Source: CAZRHR01 sp964578885 (GTDB taxonomy: Bacteria; Bacteroidota; Bacteroidia; CAIKAF01). Taken from it: a stretch of 64,000 nt of DNA. Shown here in pieces: positions 1 through 9,058 of this stretch. Location: the NCBI GenBank assembly GCA_964578885.1, contig CAZOEO010000004.1, positions 130,482 to 194,481 of the forward strand, written 5' to 3'. The position numbers and the translations under genes are program-made. The number at the start of each line of letters is the position of its first letter. The stretch's first letter is position 1. Below the pieces are notes generated by a model. The model was not told where the DNA came from. It saw only the letters and a program-made list of their open reading frames with translations, and did no database searches.

Positions 1-2
1 TT

Positions 3-173
3 TGGAACCAGCGTCCCAACGCTTTTTTGTTGCAGTTGTTCTTTAATGCAAAGCGAAATGAAATCTTGGCATTGCTCAGAACCTCAGACCCTTCGGAAAA
101 GGCGACCATGTTGCCTGTCTTGAAAAAAGTAGATCCTGCACAAAGTGCCAAGTACGACGATTTGGTGCGTTAG
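3..173 (+). CDS. C-terminal fragment, PorD/DUF4835-like protein
   Basis: Only the last 56 codons are inside the window, ending in TAG; the gene begins to the left. The visible tail includes LLQLFFNAKRNEILALL, then an Asp-Pro-Ser-Glu-Lys turn and a final KKVDPAQSAKYDDL. This resembles the C-terminus of DUF4835/PorD, a protein linked to type IX secretion, and that gene commonly sits directly before recN in Bacteroidota. The call rests on this short tail plus the neighbour, so it is moderate. The stop lies 20 bases before the recN start. Confidence 0.6.
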   Translation, partial: WNQRPNAFLLQLFFNAKRNEILALLRTSDPSEKATMLPVLKKVDPAQSAKYDDLVR

Positions 174-181
174 TTTCATGC

Positions 182-189
182 TACCTTTG
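182..189 (+). promoter_or_regulatory. putative -7 element of recN
   Basis: TACCTTTG fits the Bacteroidota -7 consensus TAnnTTTG and lies 4 bases before the recN ATG. A TTTG at 161-164 could be the -33 element, though the 17-base spacer is a little short. If used, transcription would start at or very near the start codon, giving an almost leaderless mRNA. Confidence 0.4.
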
Positions 190-193
190 TCTC

Positions 194-1852
194 ATGCTGC
201 AGTGCCTAGACATCCGACATTTTGCCCTGATTGAATCCGCGACCCTTCATTTTGGACCAGGATTAAACATCATTACTGGTGAAACTGGAGCGGGAAAATC
301 CATTTTATTAGGTGCCCTAGGGCTGGTCATGGGAAATCGCGCTGAAGGCGTCACCGTTTCTGATGAAAAATGCGTGATTGAGGCCCATTTCGATTTGAAT
401 CCGGACGTGTATACGCATCGGTTTGAGGGGATGGGATTGGTGTTTGAGCCGCTGACCATTTTGCGTCGTGAGATTTGGCCCAATGGGAAATCCAGGGCCT
501 TTGTAAACGATTCGCCGGTAAGTCTGCTCCAGCTGAGGGAACTTACCCAAGAGTTGTTAGACATTCATGCCCAACATGAGCATTTACTGATACGTGCTCA
601 GGATTTTCGACTGGAAGTTTTGGACGTGCTGGCCGAGAATCAAACCTTGTTACAGGCGTATGGTGAAATTTTCGACCGATGGAAATTGCACGTGAAAGAG
701 CTGGAGAATCTGAAGCAAGCACAGGCTCATGCAGTACGCGAAAAAGACTTTATGGCCTTTCAATTGTCTGAATGGGAAGGTTTACAGTGGAAAGAGGGCG
801 ATTTGGCTCATTTGGAACAGCTGCAGAAAACCTTGGGGCATGCGGAGCAAATTCAGCAAGCCTTGCTTTCCGTTCTGTCTCTGATGGACGGAGAAGAGGG
901 GGGAGGCGTGATGCAAATGCGGCGGATGGCTCAGGCTTTGGAAAAAATTTCCGGTTGGTTGCCAGATTTGGAAAAAGAAAAGGACCGACTCACTTCTATT
1001 TGGATTGAATTGCAGGATATTCAGTCTGAGCTACAAGGCTGGTTATCGCAAACCGAAGCTGATCCTCAGGCTTTGGCCGAGGTAGATGGTCGGCTGGATG
1101 CTTGGTATCAGTTTTCTCGGAAACATCAGATTCAGGGAGAAGAAGAAGCCTTTTTATTGGTGAAAAGTTGGGAAAATGCCCTTTCTTCAGACCAGCAAAA
1201 CGAGGAAAGAATCGCGTGGTTAACCGAGGAATCCGACCGACTTTTTAAAGCTGCCTGGGAGAAAGCAGGGCAATTGTCTGACAAACGGCGTCTTGCTGCC
1301 ACCAAGTTAACGGACGATCTATTGCCGATGCTTGCCCAGTTGGGAATGCAGGGCGCTCGGCTGGAAGTGCAACTTTCCGCCTCAGATCAGCTTGGTTCGC
1401 AAGGCATAGATAAAGTAGGTTTTTTATTTTCTGCCAATCCGGGAATGCCCTTAGGAGAAATTTCCAAAACTGCCTCTGGCGGTGAAGTTTCCCGGTTTAT
1501 GTTGTGTTTAAAGCGATTGGTGGCGCATAAAAAACTATTCCCTACGCTTTTATTCGACGAGGTAGACACAGGGGTTAGTGGTCCGGTGGCGAGTAAAATG
1601 GGAGAGATTTTAGCCCTAATGGCTGAAAATGCACAGATTATTGTGATTTCACATTTGCCACAGGTGGCGGCAAAAGGTCATCAACACTTCATGGTTAAAA
1701 AAGAATTTAACCAAAATAAATCATTTACACGCATTTTAAAACTTGAGGAAACAGCCCGTATTGAGGAGATTGCCAGGCTGTTAAGTGGCGAAACCATCAC
1801 CCCATCCGCCATAGAAAATGCTAAAACCCTGCTTGGAATACAAATAAATTAG
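194..1852 (+). CDS. recN: DNA repair protein RecN
   Basis: SMC-like ATPase of recombinational double-strand-break repair, acting in the cytoplasm on broken chromosomes. The 552 residues match the usual family length. The N-terminus carries Walker A GETGAGKS (residues 29-36), followed by two long Glu/Gln/Leu-rich coiled-coil stretches (about 150-390). The ABC signature ASGGEVSR is near residue 426 and Walker B LLFDEVDTGVSG near 452, followed by the His-loop region VISHLPQVAA. Start chosen at ATG 194, which gives the standard MLxxLxIxxFALI opening. It follows a PorD-like gene, a common order in this phylum. Nothing is missing. Confidence 0.97.
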   Translation: MLQCLDIRHFALIESATLHFGPGLNIITGETGAGKSILLGALGLVMGNRAEGVTVSDEKCVIEAHFDLNPDVYTHRFEGMGLVFEPLTILRREIWPNGKSRAFVNDSPVSLLQLRELTQELLDIHAQHEHLLIRAQDFRLEVLDVLAENQTLLQAYGEIFDRWKLHVKELENLKQAQAHAVREKDFMAFQLSEWEGLQWKEGDLAHLEQLQKTLGHAEQIQQALLSVLSLMDGEEGGGVMQMRRMAQALEKISGWLPDLEKEKDRLTSIWIELQDIQSELQGWLSQTEADPQALAEVDGRLDAWYQFSRKHQIQGEEEAFLLVKSWENALSSDQQNEERIAWLTEESDRLFKAAWEKAGQLSDKRRLAATKLTDDLLPMLAQLGMQGARLEVQLSASDQLGSQGIDKVGFLFSANPGMPLGEISKTASGGEVSRFMLCLKRLVAHKKLFPTLLFDEVDTGVSGPVASKMGEILALMAENAQIIVISHLPQVAAKGHQHFMVKKEFNQNKSFTRILKLEETARIEEIARLLSGETITPSAIENAKTLLGIQIN

Positions 1853-1882
1853 TTTTCTTTGCAGAATAAACCCATTTACCGC

Positions 1883-2704
1883 ATGAGCGGATTGTTAAAA
1901 GGAAAAAAAGGAATTATCACCGGCGCATTAGATGAAAATTCAATTGCGTGGCAGGTGGCTCTCAAGTGTAAGGCTGAGGGAGCTTCCATCGTATTGTCCA
2001 ATGCACCCGTTGCTTTGCGCATGGGTAAAATCAATGAATTGGCTACACAAACCGATGCTATTGTAGTTGGCGCGGATGCTACTTTGACAGAAGATTGGGA
2101 AAAGTTGTTTCAAACTTCTATGGATCATTTTGGTGGTCCAGTAGATTTTGTGCTTCATTCCATCGGTATGTCTCCGAATGTTCGGAAAGGGAGGGCTTAC
2201 ACGGATTTGAATTATGATTGGTATTTAAAGAGTTTGGATATTTCGGCAGTGAGCTTTCACAAGATGTTGCAAACTGCCTACAAAATGGACGCGATGGCTG
2301 AATGGGGTTCAGTTTTAGGACTCTCCTATATTGCGGCGCAGCGGACTTTTCCAGATTATTCTGACATGGCTGAAGCAAAAGCCATTTTAGAAGGTATTGC
2401 CCGGAGCTTTGGTTATCATTATGGCGTGAAGAACAAAGTGAGGGTGAATACCATCAGTCAAAGCCCAACGAAAACAACCGCAGGTACAGGCGTGGGAGGC
2501 TTTGATGCCTTTTTCGATTATGCGAATCGCATGTCGCCCCTTGGAAATGCAGATGCTGCTGCTTGTGCCGATTACTGTATCAGTCTTTTCTCTGACTATA
2601 CCCGCATGGTTACCATGCAAAACTTATATCATGATGGAGGATTTTCTTCCATGGGCATAAGTGCCGATTTAATGCAAAAAATGAATAATCAACAAAATCC
2701 ATGA
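1883..2704 (+). CDS. fabI: enoyl-[acyl-carrier-protein] reductase FabI
   Basis: NADH-dependent reductase for the last step of each fatty-acid elongation cycle. It is a short-chain dehydrogenase of 273 residues with the FabI-specific opening GxxxGKKGIITGALDENSIAWQ-like nucleotide-binding loop and the Tyr-x6-Lys catalytic pair (Y159, K166). The QSPTKTTAG-like segment corresponds to the substrate-flap region. An in-frame TTG at 1859 would add eight residues, but ATG 1883 begins exactly where the family begins (MSGLLKGKKG). The stop overlaps the next start as ATGA, suggesting co-translation with the following lipoprotein. Confidence 0.95.
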   Translation: MSGLLKGKKGIITGALDENSIAWQVALKCKAEGASIVLSNAPVALRMGKINELATQTDAIVVGADATLTEDWEKLFQTSMDHFGGPVDFVLHSIGMSPNVRKGRAYTDLNYDWYLKSLDISAVSFHKMLQTAYKMDAMAEWGSVLGLSYIAAQRTFPDYSDMAEAKAILEGIARSFGYHYGVKNKVRVNTISQSPTKTTAGTGVGGFDAFFDYANRMSPLGNADAAACADYCISLFSDYTRMVTMQNLYHDGGFSSMGISADLMQKMNNQQNP

Positions 2705-3285
2705 GACATTTATTATTGTCTGCTGCCGCAGGACTATTACTTTTCACCACTTCTTGCTCATCAGATCGCGAGGAATTTAAAGTGACATTTACTGTTACAC
2801 AAGGAATTAAAAGAGATTCAAGTGCCGCCAATAAAGATTATTTAGTGGCTATTTCACATGCTACGTTTATGGATTCGGTTCGTGCAGCGGCGGGATCTCT
2901 TCAGTTTTCCCCTGAAGAAGTACGTGGATTTTTTATTGAGTACGCAGGCATTCAATCTGTGACGCCAGACACGGGTTTGTGGTTGGTTCGCAAATCCTTT
3001 TTGGAGATTTATCCAGAAAACACACAAAAGTTCTGGGTTGCTTTCAACGAAAAAATGCCTGGAGGATCAGGAGAGACCGGTACGCCAAATTTTTATCCTG
3101 AAGGGTTGGTCGACTCTGTAGTTTTGAATTTAAATCATTTGGATTTGAAACAGCCTGTGTTTGGGGATTCTGCTAAGTTTCTTATTAGAACGAATGTATC
3201 TAATCCTATTGCCACAGCAGGACTTTCTGGTGATTCTCTTTATTACCAATATCGTTTCGTTTTTGGTTGCTACATTCAGAGATAA
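2701..3285 (+). CDS. hypothetical lipoprotein
   Basis: 194 residues with a clear lipoprotein signal: a hydrophobic stretch LLLSAAAGLLLFTTS followed by Cys19 and a Ser-rich linker. The mature part is mixed in composition with no motif I recognise; the C-terminal half (GLSGDSLYYQYRFVFGCYIQ) looks beta-rich. It overlaps the fabI stop by four bases and is followed by a strong terminator, so fabI and this gene probably share a transcript. Function unknown; it is likely anchored in the outer or inner membrane. Confidence 0.75.
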   Translation: MRHLLLSAAAGLLLFTTSCSSDREEFKVTFTVTQGIKRDSSAANKDYLVAISHATFMDSVRAAAGSLQFSPEEVRGFFIEYAGIQSVTPDTGLWLVRKSFLEIYPENTQKFWVAFNEKMPGGSGETGTPNFYPEGLVDSVVLNLNHLDLKQPVFGDSAKFLIRTNVSNPIATAGLSGDSLYYQYRFVFGCYIQR

Positions 3286-3304
3286 ATGAATGTTTGAATA
3301 TTTG

Positions 3305-3336
3305 AATCGCCCCGTATTTATGGGGCGATTTTTTTG
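3305..3336 (+). terminator. rho-independent terminator
   Basis: Perfect 9-bp stem AATCGCCCC / GGGGCGATT with an 8-base loop, followed by a run of T. It lies 20 bases after the lipoprotein stop and ends the fabI transcript. Confidence 0.88.
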
Positions 3337-3353
3337 TTTTAAGGGATGATGTT

Positions 3354-3593
3354 GATTCGTTTTTAACCGATTATAATCGTTTATATCCGTTTAAATACCG
3401 ATTTAGGTCGTGAAAAATGATTAGCTTGTAGCATGGGGCGGAGGAGTGGTGGACCCCGGGGGGATTTTTGTCAACCTGCTAAAAAAGAGTTACTTACATT
3501 ATTTATCTCCTCTTTAATCCTTCCCTAACCAAACATTCCCTCCCATCCTTAATCCCGATCGTTTTAATTCTTCCGATGGTTTCCGCCTTCCTT
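3354..3593 (+). repeat. dispersed repeat, locus 1 copy 1
   Basis: 240 bp that recur almost base for base 364 bases further on. The first about 100 bp hold an AT-rich arm (CCGATTATAATCGTTTATA) and then a very G-rich core (GGGGCGGAGGAGTGGTGG followed by CCCCGGGG). This first part also matches, in reverse orientation, the repeats near 53.4 and 53.9 kb. The second half is pyrimidine-rich and specific to this locus. Confidence 0.9.
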
Positions 3594-3717
3594 TGGCTGG
3601 GGGTACCGCACATTTGGATGAGGAACAAGTTCGTTTTAGTGCACCACTGGCCTGCTTTAATTCATGAAAATGTTTGAATATCTGGTTTTTATGCGTCATG
3701 AAGTTACGTGGAAGTCT

Positions 3718-3957
3718 GATCCGTTTTTAACCGATTATAATCGTTTATATCCGTTTAAATACCGATTTAGGTCGTGAAAAATGATTAGCTTGTAGCATGG
3801 GGCGGAGGAGTGGTGGACCCCGGGGGGATTTTTGTCAACCTGCTAAAAAAGAGTTACTTACATTATTTATCTCCTCTTTAATCCTTCCCTAACCAAACAT
3901 TCCCTCCCATCCTTAATCCCGATCGTTTTAATTCTTCCGATGGTTTCCGCCTTCCTT
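3718..3957 (+). repeat. dispersed repeat, locus 1 copy 2
   Basis: Near-identical second copy of the 240-bp repeat in the same orientation; the only difference I see is one base at the left edge. The sequences diverge abruptly at both ends, which fixes the boundaries. Confidence 0.9.
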
Positions 3958-4202
3958 CGTTTGAGGTAACTTTCTCAAATCCCTCTTCACCCGTTCTCAA
4001 ACTTGCTCCATAGCATTTGAATGACCTTGTTGTTCACACCGACATGCATCCTGGATCCGATAGAATTTCTCTTTTTTTGATGAAACTTAAATTATTTTCT
4101 TAAACAAAATGTATACATTACTTAAGATTAGTTTCTTTTCAGAAGAATAGCCAACACCTCCTCAATTGTACTGCAAACACTTTTGTATCCTGTTGATAAT
4201 CA

Positions 4203-5309
4203 ATGACAATGAACTGTAATCCTCTTTGTGAGAAATCCAGGCAGACTATCACGCTCAATTGGGCTTGGCTTGGGTGCTGGTGTCTTGTTTTGATTGGATT
4301 GTTTGGCTGCAAGCAGCATGCAGATGGGAATGGGGCTTCAATAACCCAAACTGAGTCCGCGAAAACGATAGTTTCCGAACGAGAGTTGGAGGAATTACTT
4401 GATGCTGTTGGAAAACTTCAACCCCAAATATGGGTTAATGACCTCTCAAGAATGGTGGATTCTACCTTCATGAATCAGACCAATCTAAATCATACCGTTT
4501 CTACATCTGACTTTGAGGCGCTTAAAGTAGCATTACAGTCAAATAAAATCAGCTATGAATTGGCGGAAACCATTTTCCCCAATCTTCATGTAGCTGCACT
4601 GGATCCAGATTACCCGCAAGAAAGGAAAATACATATTCAGTTGTACTCCTTTGATAAAGAGAAATCTGATTTCAAGCACTTTGCCATTGCGATTGGCCAG
4701 GATATTGTGTCACAAAACCTGCTCTATTTTTTCCATGAAAACAAGGTCATTGCCTGTCATGATATTTATCATCGCTATGGACTTGAAATCCAGCATTTCA
4801 GGAATGAATTGAACGAAACCATCGTCTATTATAAGGTCAATTTTGAAAGTGGAACGGGGATCTGGTGGCACCAATTCAACTTCTACCGGTACGAAAATGA
4901 TGAGTTGAAACCTGCCCTCACGGAGCTTCAAAATATCAATCAACAGTTTCCATGGAACTTACGAGCGTTTTGGATTGAATCGACCATTTTGTCTTCAAAT
5001 CCATTGACTTTTAAGTTTGTATTTAATAATCAATTTACCGATAGCCTGGGGAATCCGATGGATTTTATCAATGATTCTACCATGGTTACCTATTATTTCA
5101 ACCGAACAACTAAGATGTATGAGCCTGATTTTAAGGATGATAAATTGAGTAGGATGAAGTTGTTGACATACTATCTGGCGGACAATGAATTATTATTTGT
5201 CAACGTATATTACGATGTGTTTAAAAAGGCTTTAAAAAGTCAAAATCGTTTGTTAAAACAAGCGGTACTCAACTATCTGGCGGAATTGAAACGGACGCAA
5301 AACGGATGA
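4203..5309 (+). CDS. hypothetical lipoprotein
   Basis: 368 residues. After a polar start comes a hydrophobic segment and a lipobox-like IGLFGC with the acylated Cys at about 36, then a Gly/Asn/Ser/Thr linker, so the protein is probably a membrane-anchored lipoprotein. The mature part has no recognisable domain; it is rich in aromatic residues and acidic turns, with a segment HIQLYSFDKEKSDF and a repeated Y/F-strand pattern suggesting beta structure. The ATG at 4209 is an alternative start that would shorten the signal. It stands alone between the repeat region and pafA. Confidence 0.7.
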   Translation: MTMNCNPLCEKSRQTITLNWAWLGCWCLVLIGLFGCKQHADGNGASITQTESAKTIVSERELEELLDAVGKLQPQIWVNDLSRMVDSTFMNQTNLNHTVSTSDFEALKVALQSNKISYELAETIFPNLHVAALDPDYPQERKIHIQLYSFDKEKSDFKHFAIAIGQDIVSQNLLYFFHENKVIACHDIYHRYGLEIQHFRNELNETIVYYKVNFESGTGIWWHQFNFYRYENDELKPALTELQNINQQFPWNLRAFWIESTILSSNPLTFKFVFNNQFTDSLGNPMDFINDSTMVTYYFNRTTKMYEPDFKDDKLSRMKLLTYYLADNELLFVNVYYDVFKKALKSQNRLLKQAVLNYLAELKRTQNG

Positions 5310-5450
5310 TGTGCATGTGGCCAGGGCATGAATAGTGCCGGAAGTCTCTTTTCGACATGGACTGATGATTTGCAGAATGCACAATCCATTTTTAGCACTT
5401 CCTGACCTCCCTTCCATCTTGTTTCCTTACTTTTGAAGAAATCCTCGGGA

Positions 5451-7091
5451 ATGAAGTATAAAAACTCTTGGTTATTTCTTTTTGCTTGGTGCCTTACCTT
5501 GGGATCCTGGTCCCAGGAAGCACCCAAACTGGTGGTGGTCATGGTGGTAGATCAAATGCGGGCAGATTATCTTGACCGCTTTTTACCGATTTTCTCTCCT
5601 TATGGATTCAAGCGATTGATAAACAGTGGTTTCTCGTATAGAAATACCAAATATTCCTACATACCCACTTATACCGGCCCCGGGCATGCGTCCATTTCCA
5701 CAGGAAGCATTCCCGCTGTGCATGGAATTGTAGCCAACGATTGGTGGGATAAAAAGGAAAATCGAGAAGTGTATTGTGTAGAAGATCCTCGAGCCAAAGC
5801 AGTGGGTTTGCAGGTGGCAGCGGGGAAAATGTCACCTCATCGACTTTTGGCCACAACGCTGGGACATCAGGTGAAATTATTTCTTCCAGGGTCCAAATCT
5901 CTTGCCATTGCGCTGAAAGATAGAGCCGCTATTTTATCTGCCGGGCATCATGCCGATGGCGTCTATTGGATGGAAGATTCTCTGGGGCATTTTATTACCT
6001 CTGATTTTTACGCAAAACAGCTTCCTGCATGGGTTTCACAATTTAATGCAGCCCGATATGCCGATTTGGCCTTAAAGGAAGATTGGGCATTGTTGCTTCC
6101 TGCAGAAGAATATGCTAAAGTGGGTTGCGAGCCGGACGATAGTCCTTATGAGTCGGTTTTTAAAGGTGAAACAAAACCTGTCTTTCCACACCGTATCTCG
6201 CAAATTCGGAAAAATTACAATGCCGGTTTACTTAAATCTCTGCCAGCTGGAAACACTTTGACTTTAAAAATGGCCCAAGCAGCCATTGTTGGAGAATCTT
6301 TGGGTAATCGTGGTGTAACGGACCTTTTGACCATTAGTTTTTCCCCCACTGATTACCTCGGACATAAAATGGGAATCCGGTCAGTGGAATTGGCGGATAT
6401 GTACGCTAGACTCGATCGCGAACTTGGGAATTTTTTCCAGTTTTTAGACCAGCAAATTGGCGCCAACGCATGGACATTGGTACTCACTGCAGATCATGGC
6501 GCGGCTGAAAATCCGGGATTTATGGCTTCGCAAGGGGTTCCTGCAGACGCCATAGGTGATAAATGGGTCGAATCATTTAATAAGTATTACGCGGAGCGTC
6601 TTGGTATCCGCCCCATTCGCTATTTCAATAATCTGCAAGTTCATTTCGATGAGGCGCAACTCAATTATACGGGCATTCGTGCCGATGATGTAAAAGAGAA
6701 GGTTTTCCAATATGTAGCTGCTTTACCCTTTGTAGCCCATGTATATACTGCTGCTGAAGTACGGGTTCCGGGAAGTGGTTTGCCCTGGCTTACTATGTTG
6801 GCGCGTGCTTATTTTCCCGCAAGATCCGGTGACTTATTTTTAATCCCTTCTCCGGGTTTTATCGAAATGGCATGGCAAAAAACGGGAACTTCTCATGGAG
6901 CGGCCTATCCTTTCGATACCAAAGTGCCTTTTTTGCTGTATGGCGTTGGTGTAAATCCGGGAGAAAGTTATACGGCTTGCGGCGTAGAAGACATCGCCGT
7001 GACATTGGCTGAAATGTTGCGCATCGGATGGCCCAATGGAGCAGTCGGTTTGCCTCGGATGGAGCATTGGCAAAAACCGGAAACGCGTTAA
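5451..7091 (+). CDS. PafA-type alkaline phosphatase
   Basis: Periplasmic or surface phosphomonoesterase of the alkaline phosphatase superfamily, 546 residues. A signal peptide ends near SWSQ (about residue 17). VVDQMRADYL supplies the first metal-binding Asp. The nucleophile is Thr75 in TYTGPGHAS, with Asn in GIVANDWW and the Lys/Arg pair in LKDRAAI (about 157 and 159); these match the N/K/R phosphate-binding set of Elizabethkingia PafA. Later metal ligands are in DYLGH, TADHGAAENPG and TSHGAAYPFD. An in-frame TTG 18 bases upstream was rejected because ATG 5451 begins a standard signal peptide. Followed by a barrel protein 26 bases downstream. Confidence 0.88.
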   Translation: MKYKNSWLFLFAWCLTLGSWSQEAPKLVVVMVVDQMRADYLDRFLPIFSPYGFKRLINSGFSYRNTKYSYIPTYTGPGHASISTGSIPAVHGIVANDWWDKKENREVYCVEDPRAKAVGLQVAAGKMSPHRLLATTLGHQVKLFLPGSKSLAIALKDRAAILSAGHHADGVYWMEDSLGHFITSDFYAKQLPAWVSQFNAARYADLALKEDWALLLPAEEYAKVGCEPDDSPYESVFKGETKPVFPHRISQIRKNYNAGLLKSLPAGNTLTLKMAQAAIVGESLGNRGVTDLLTISFSPTDYLGHKMGIRSVELADMYARLDRELGNFFQFLDQQIGANAWTLVLTADHGAAENPGFMASQGVPADAIGDKWVESFNKYYAERLGIRPIRYFNNLQVHFDEAQLNYTGIRADDVKEKVFQYVAALPFVAHVYTAAEVRVPGSGLPWLTMLARAYFPARSGDLFLIPSPGFIEMAWQKTGTSHGAAYPFDTKVPFLLYGVGVNPGESYTACGVEDIAVTLAEMLRIGWPNGAVGLPRMEHWQKPETR

Positions 7092-7117
7092 TTTGTTTTA
7101 CCCGAAACCATTCGCAT

Positions 7118-7819
7118 ATGAAAAGAATCGTATTCGGCCTCATGGCCATCTTGGGTGTTTCAACTTTGATGGGGCAGGGAAGATATACGGGTGCCGCCGG
7201 GTATTTTAACTTGGGCATGGCGGTACCTCAAGGTTTACCGATCGGTGATTTTTTGCCTATGAATTTTCCTGAACCTGGTGCACCCGCAGCCACTTTTGGA
7301 GGTTCCGGATATTTTATGGTCGGACGGTGGATTCTTGGTGGAGAAGGGAGTTCCTCCTTAGAAAATACTTCAAGCCGGGATACCTTAACCGCCTCAAGAA
7401 GCTGGGGAAATGGCTATTTTTCTTTAGGTTACGCAGTAGTTAATAAAGAACGTTGGAAAGTATTTCCCATGCTGGGAGTGGGTTCGGTCACGCATAAAAT
7501 TCGAATCAGAGACAATCGACCAGTGGATTTTATCGATGTGGCTCAAGCCCCAAAACCGTACGAAGTAAATTATCAACGCACCGACTTTTCGTTGGCTTTA
7601 ACGCTTGGTATAGATTATATTTTATCCAAAACCAAAGTAAATCCCGGTGGCTGGATGTTGGGCCTGCGGCTTGGTTATTATACCGGATTCGGACATAACC
7701 GATGGGATGTGTCCGGGAATGCTTTAACAAATGGGCCTTCTATGGTTCCTCATGGCTTCATGGCCCAGTTGGTGATTGGCGGCGGCGGCTTTACGCCCAT
7801 GAAGAAAAAAGGAGAATAA
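7118..7819 (+). CDS. putative outer-membrane beta-barrel protein
   Basis: 233 residues. The signal peptide MKRIVFGLMAILGVSTLMGQ is followed by alternating glycine/aromatic strands (GYFNLGMAV, SGYFMVGRWILGGE, GYFSLGYAV, MLGLRLGYYTGFGHN), typical of a small outer-membrane barrel. No family name can be assigned. The open frame could extend 90 bases upstream, but that would overlap pafA and bury the signal peptide. It lies between pafA and the adenylate cyclase, only 6 bases before the latter, so the three probably form an operon. Confidence 0.7.
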   Translation: MKRIVFGLMAILGVSTLMGQGRYTGAAGYFNLGMAVPQGLPIGDFLPMNFPEPGAPAATFGGSGYFMVGRWILGGEGSSSLENTSSRDTLTASRSWGNGYFSLGYAVVNKERWKVFPMLGVGSVTHKIRIRDNRPVDFIDVAQAPKPYEVNYQRTDFSLALTLGIDYILSKTKVNPGGWMLGLRLGYYTGFGHNRWDVSGNALTNGPSMVPHGFMAQLVIGGGGFTPMKKKGE

Positions 7820-7825
7820 CATCGC

Positions 7826-9058
7826 ATGTGGCCGTCGCAACAACAAGTACCTGAACCAAGCTGGCTCCCTGGTTGGTCCGTTTGGAAACACTGGGGCATC
7901 GGCCGAAAAGATGATGCGTTTCTGAGAATTCAAAAAAGATTACTCACCAGACTCACGCTGTACATCTTACCATTGGCCCTGCTTCAATCTCTTTATCTGG
8001 CTTATCTGGATAGGTGGATTCCGGCTTTGGTTACTGGAATATATGTACTTGGTTCCGGACTGAATTTATGGTCATTTAAACATCATCAAAGGCTTTCTGG
8101 CTTTGCTTTTATCCAAGTCCTACTTCTTTGGTGGACGCCCTGGATGCTAACCATTGTCCTCGGTGGCGTGGCACAAAGCGGCGGTGTGGTCATGTGGATG
8201 ATGCTTTGCCCTTTGGTCTTTTTATGGCAACAACAGCCAAAAACAGCTGGTTATTGGTTGGCTGCCGTGGTGGCTGGCTGGATGTTGCTTCTTCCGCTAC
8301 TGGCTTGGCTACCGGAAGAAACGGGTTATGGCATTTGGGAAAAACGGGTATTCTTTTTCCTAAACCTTGGCCTTGTCGCTGGGGTAGTCTTTTTGGTGTT
8401 GGAATACTTTATCCTGAGGTCTATGCAGTTGCAAATGGCTAGCGACCAACTGCTGTTCAATTTGTTGCCTGCAACTATTGCGGAAAAACTGCGCCGAAAA
8501 GGACGGGTTCCCGTAAGGTCTTATCCGGACGCCACAGTTCTGTTTGCTGATTTAGAGGGTTTTACTGAACTCAGCAGGAAAGTCTCCGCCTCCGATTTGG
8601 TGGCATGGTTAGATCGACTTTTTACCCATTTAGATGATCTTTGTGAAGCACATGGCGTCGAAAAAATTAAAACCATCGGCGACAACTATATGGTAGCTTC
8701 GGGAATTCCTCAAACCTGCGCCAATCACGCACAACGCGCCTGGGATTTTGCTTTATCCGTTCAGGCTTTTGCGCAAAACGTAAAAATGCCAGACGGGAAA
8801 CCTGTGCGCTTCCGAATTGGAATCCATAGTGGGCCAGTGATTGCTGGAGTAATCGGACGGAAAAAATTTCTCTACGATGTCTGGGGCGAAACGGTGAACG
8901 TGGCAGCAAGATTAGAACAAAATGCCCAGGTAAATGAAATCTGGATGACGGAAACGGCTTTTGGGGCTTTAAAACAAAAACCAACGACCGGAAAATGGCA
9001 ATCCATTGATCTGAAAGGAGTAGGAGAGTGCAACGTTTGGACATTCGCCTGCACTTAA
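7826..9058 (+). CDS. membrane adenylate cyclase (class III)
   Basis: 410 residues: a soluble N-terminal tail, about six hydrophobic helices (about residues 40-200), and a C-terminal class III cyclase domain (about 235-405). Metal-binding Asp242 is in FADLEGFT and Asp286 in IGDNYM. Lys282 in EKIKTIGD and Asp351 in FLYDVWGETVNVAAR form the Lys/Asp pair that reads adenine, so cAMP rather than cGMP is predicted. The transition-state Asn (VN) and Arg (AAR) are present, so the enzyme should be active. The single domain implies a homodimer. The membrane part resembles the simple six-helix anchor of cyclases from this phylum; its signal is unknown. Confidence 0.88.
   Translation: MWPSQQQVPEPSWLPGWSVWKHWGIGRKDDAFLRIQKRLLTRLTLYILPLALLQSLYLAYLDRWIPALVTGIYVLGSGLNLWSFKHHQRLSGFAFIQVLLLWWTPWMLTIVLGGVAQSGGVVMWMMLCPLVFLWQQQPKTAGYWLAAVVAGWMLLLPLLAWLPEETGYGIWEKRVFFFLNLGLVAGVVFLVLEYFILRSMQLQMASDQLLFNLLPATIAEKLRRKGRVPVRSYPDATVLFADLEGFTELSRKVSASDLVAWLDRLFTHLDDLCEAHGVEKIKTIGDNYMVASGIPQTCANHAQRAWDFALSVQAFAQNVKMPDGKPVRFRIGIHSGPVIAGVIGRKKFLYDVWGETVNVAARLEQNAQVNEIWMTETAFGALKQKPTTGKWQSIDLKGVGECNVWTFACT

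Larger units (their letters stand above)
3286..4202. other. gene-free stretch with paired repeats
   Basis: After the terminator this 0.9-kb region holds two copies of a 240-bp repeat separated by about 124 unique bases, then about 240 AT-rich bases leading to the next lipoprotein gene. The open frames inside it follow the repeat and show no protein-like pattern. No tRNA or terminator beyond the first was seen. Confidence 0.7.

Noticed and set aside
772..1008. Arg/Gly-rich open frame inside recN
   Set aside because: Out-of-frame shadow of the recN coiled-coil region.
3514..3699. 61-codon open frame on the minus strand
   Set aside because: It crosses the edge of the repeat and the unique spacer, so it is not conserved between the copies.
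3354..3957. The two repeat copies as the start of a CRISPR array
   Set aside because: The repeats are 240 bp, only two per locus, with one 124-base spacer and no cas gene nearby.
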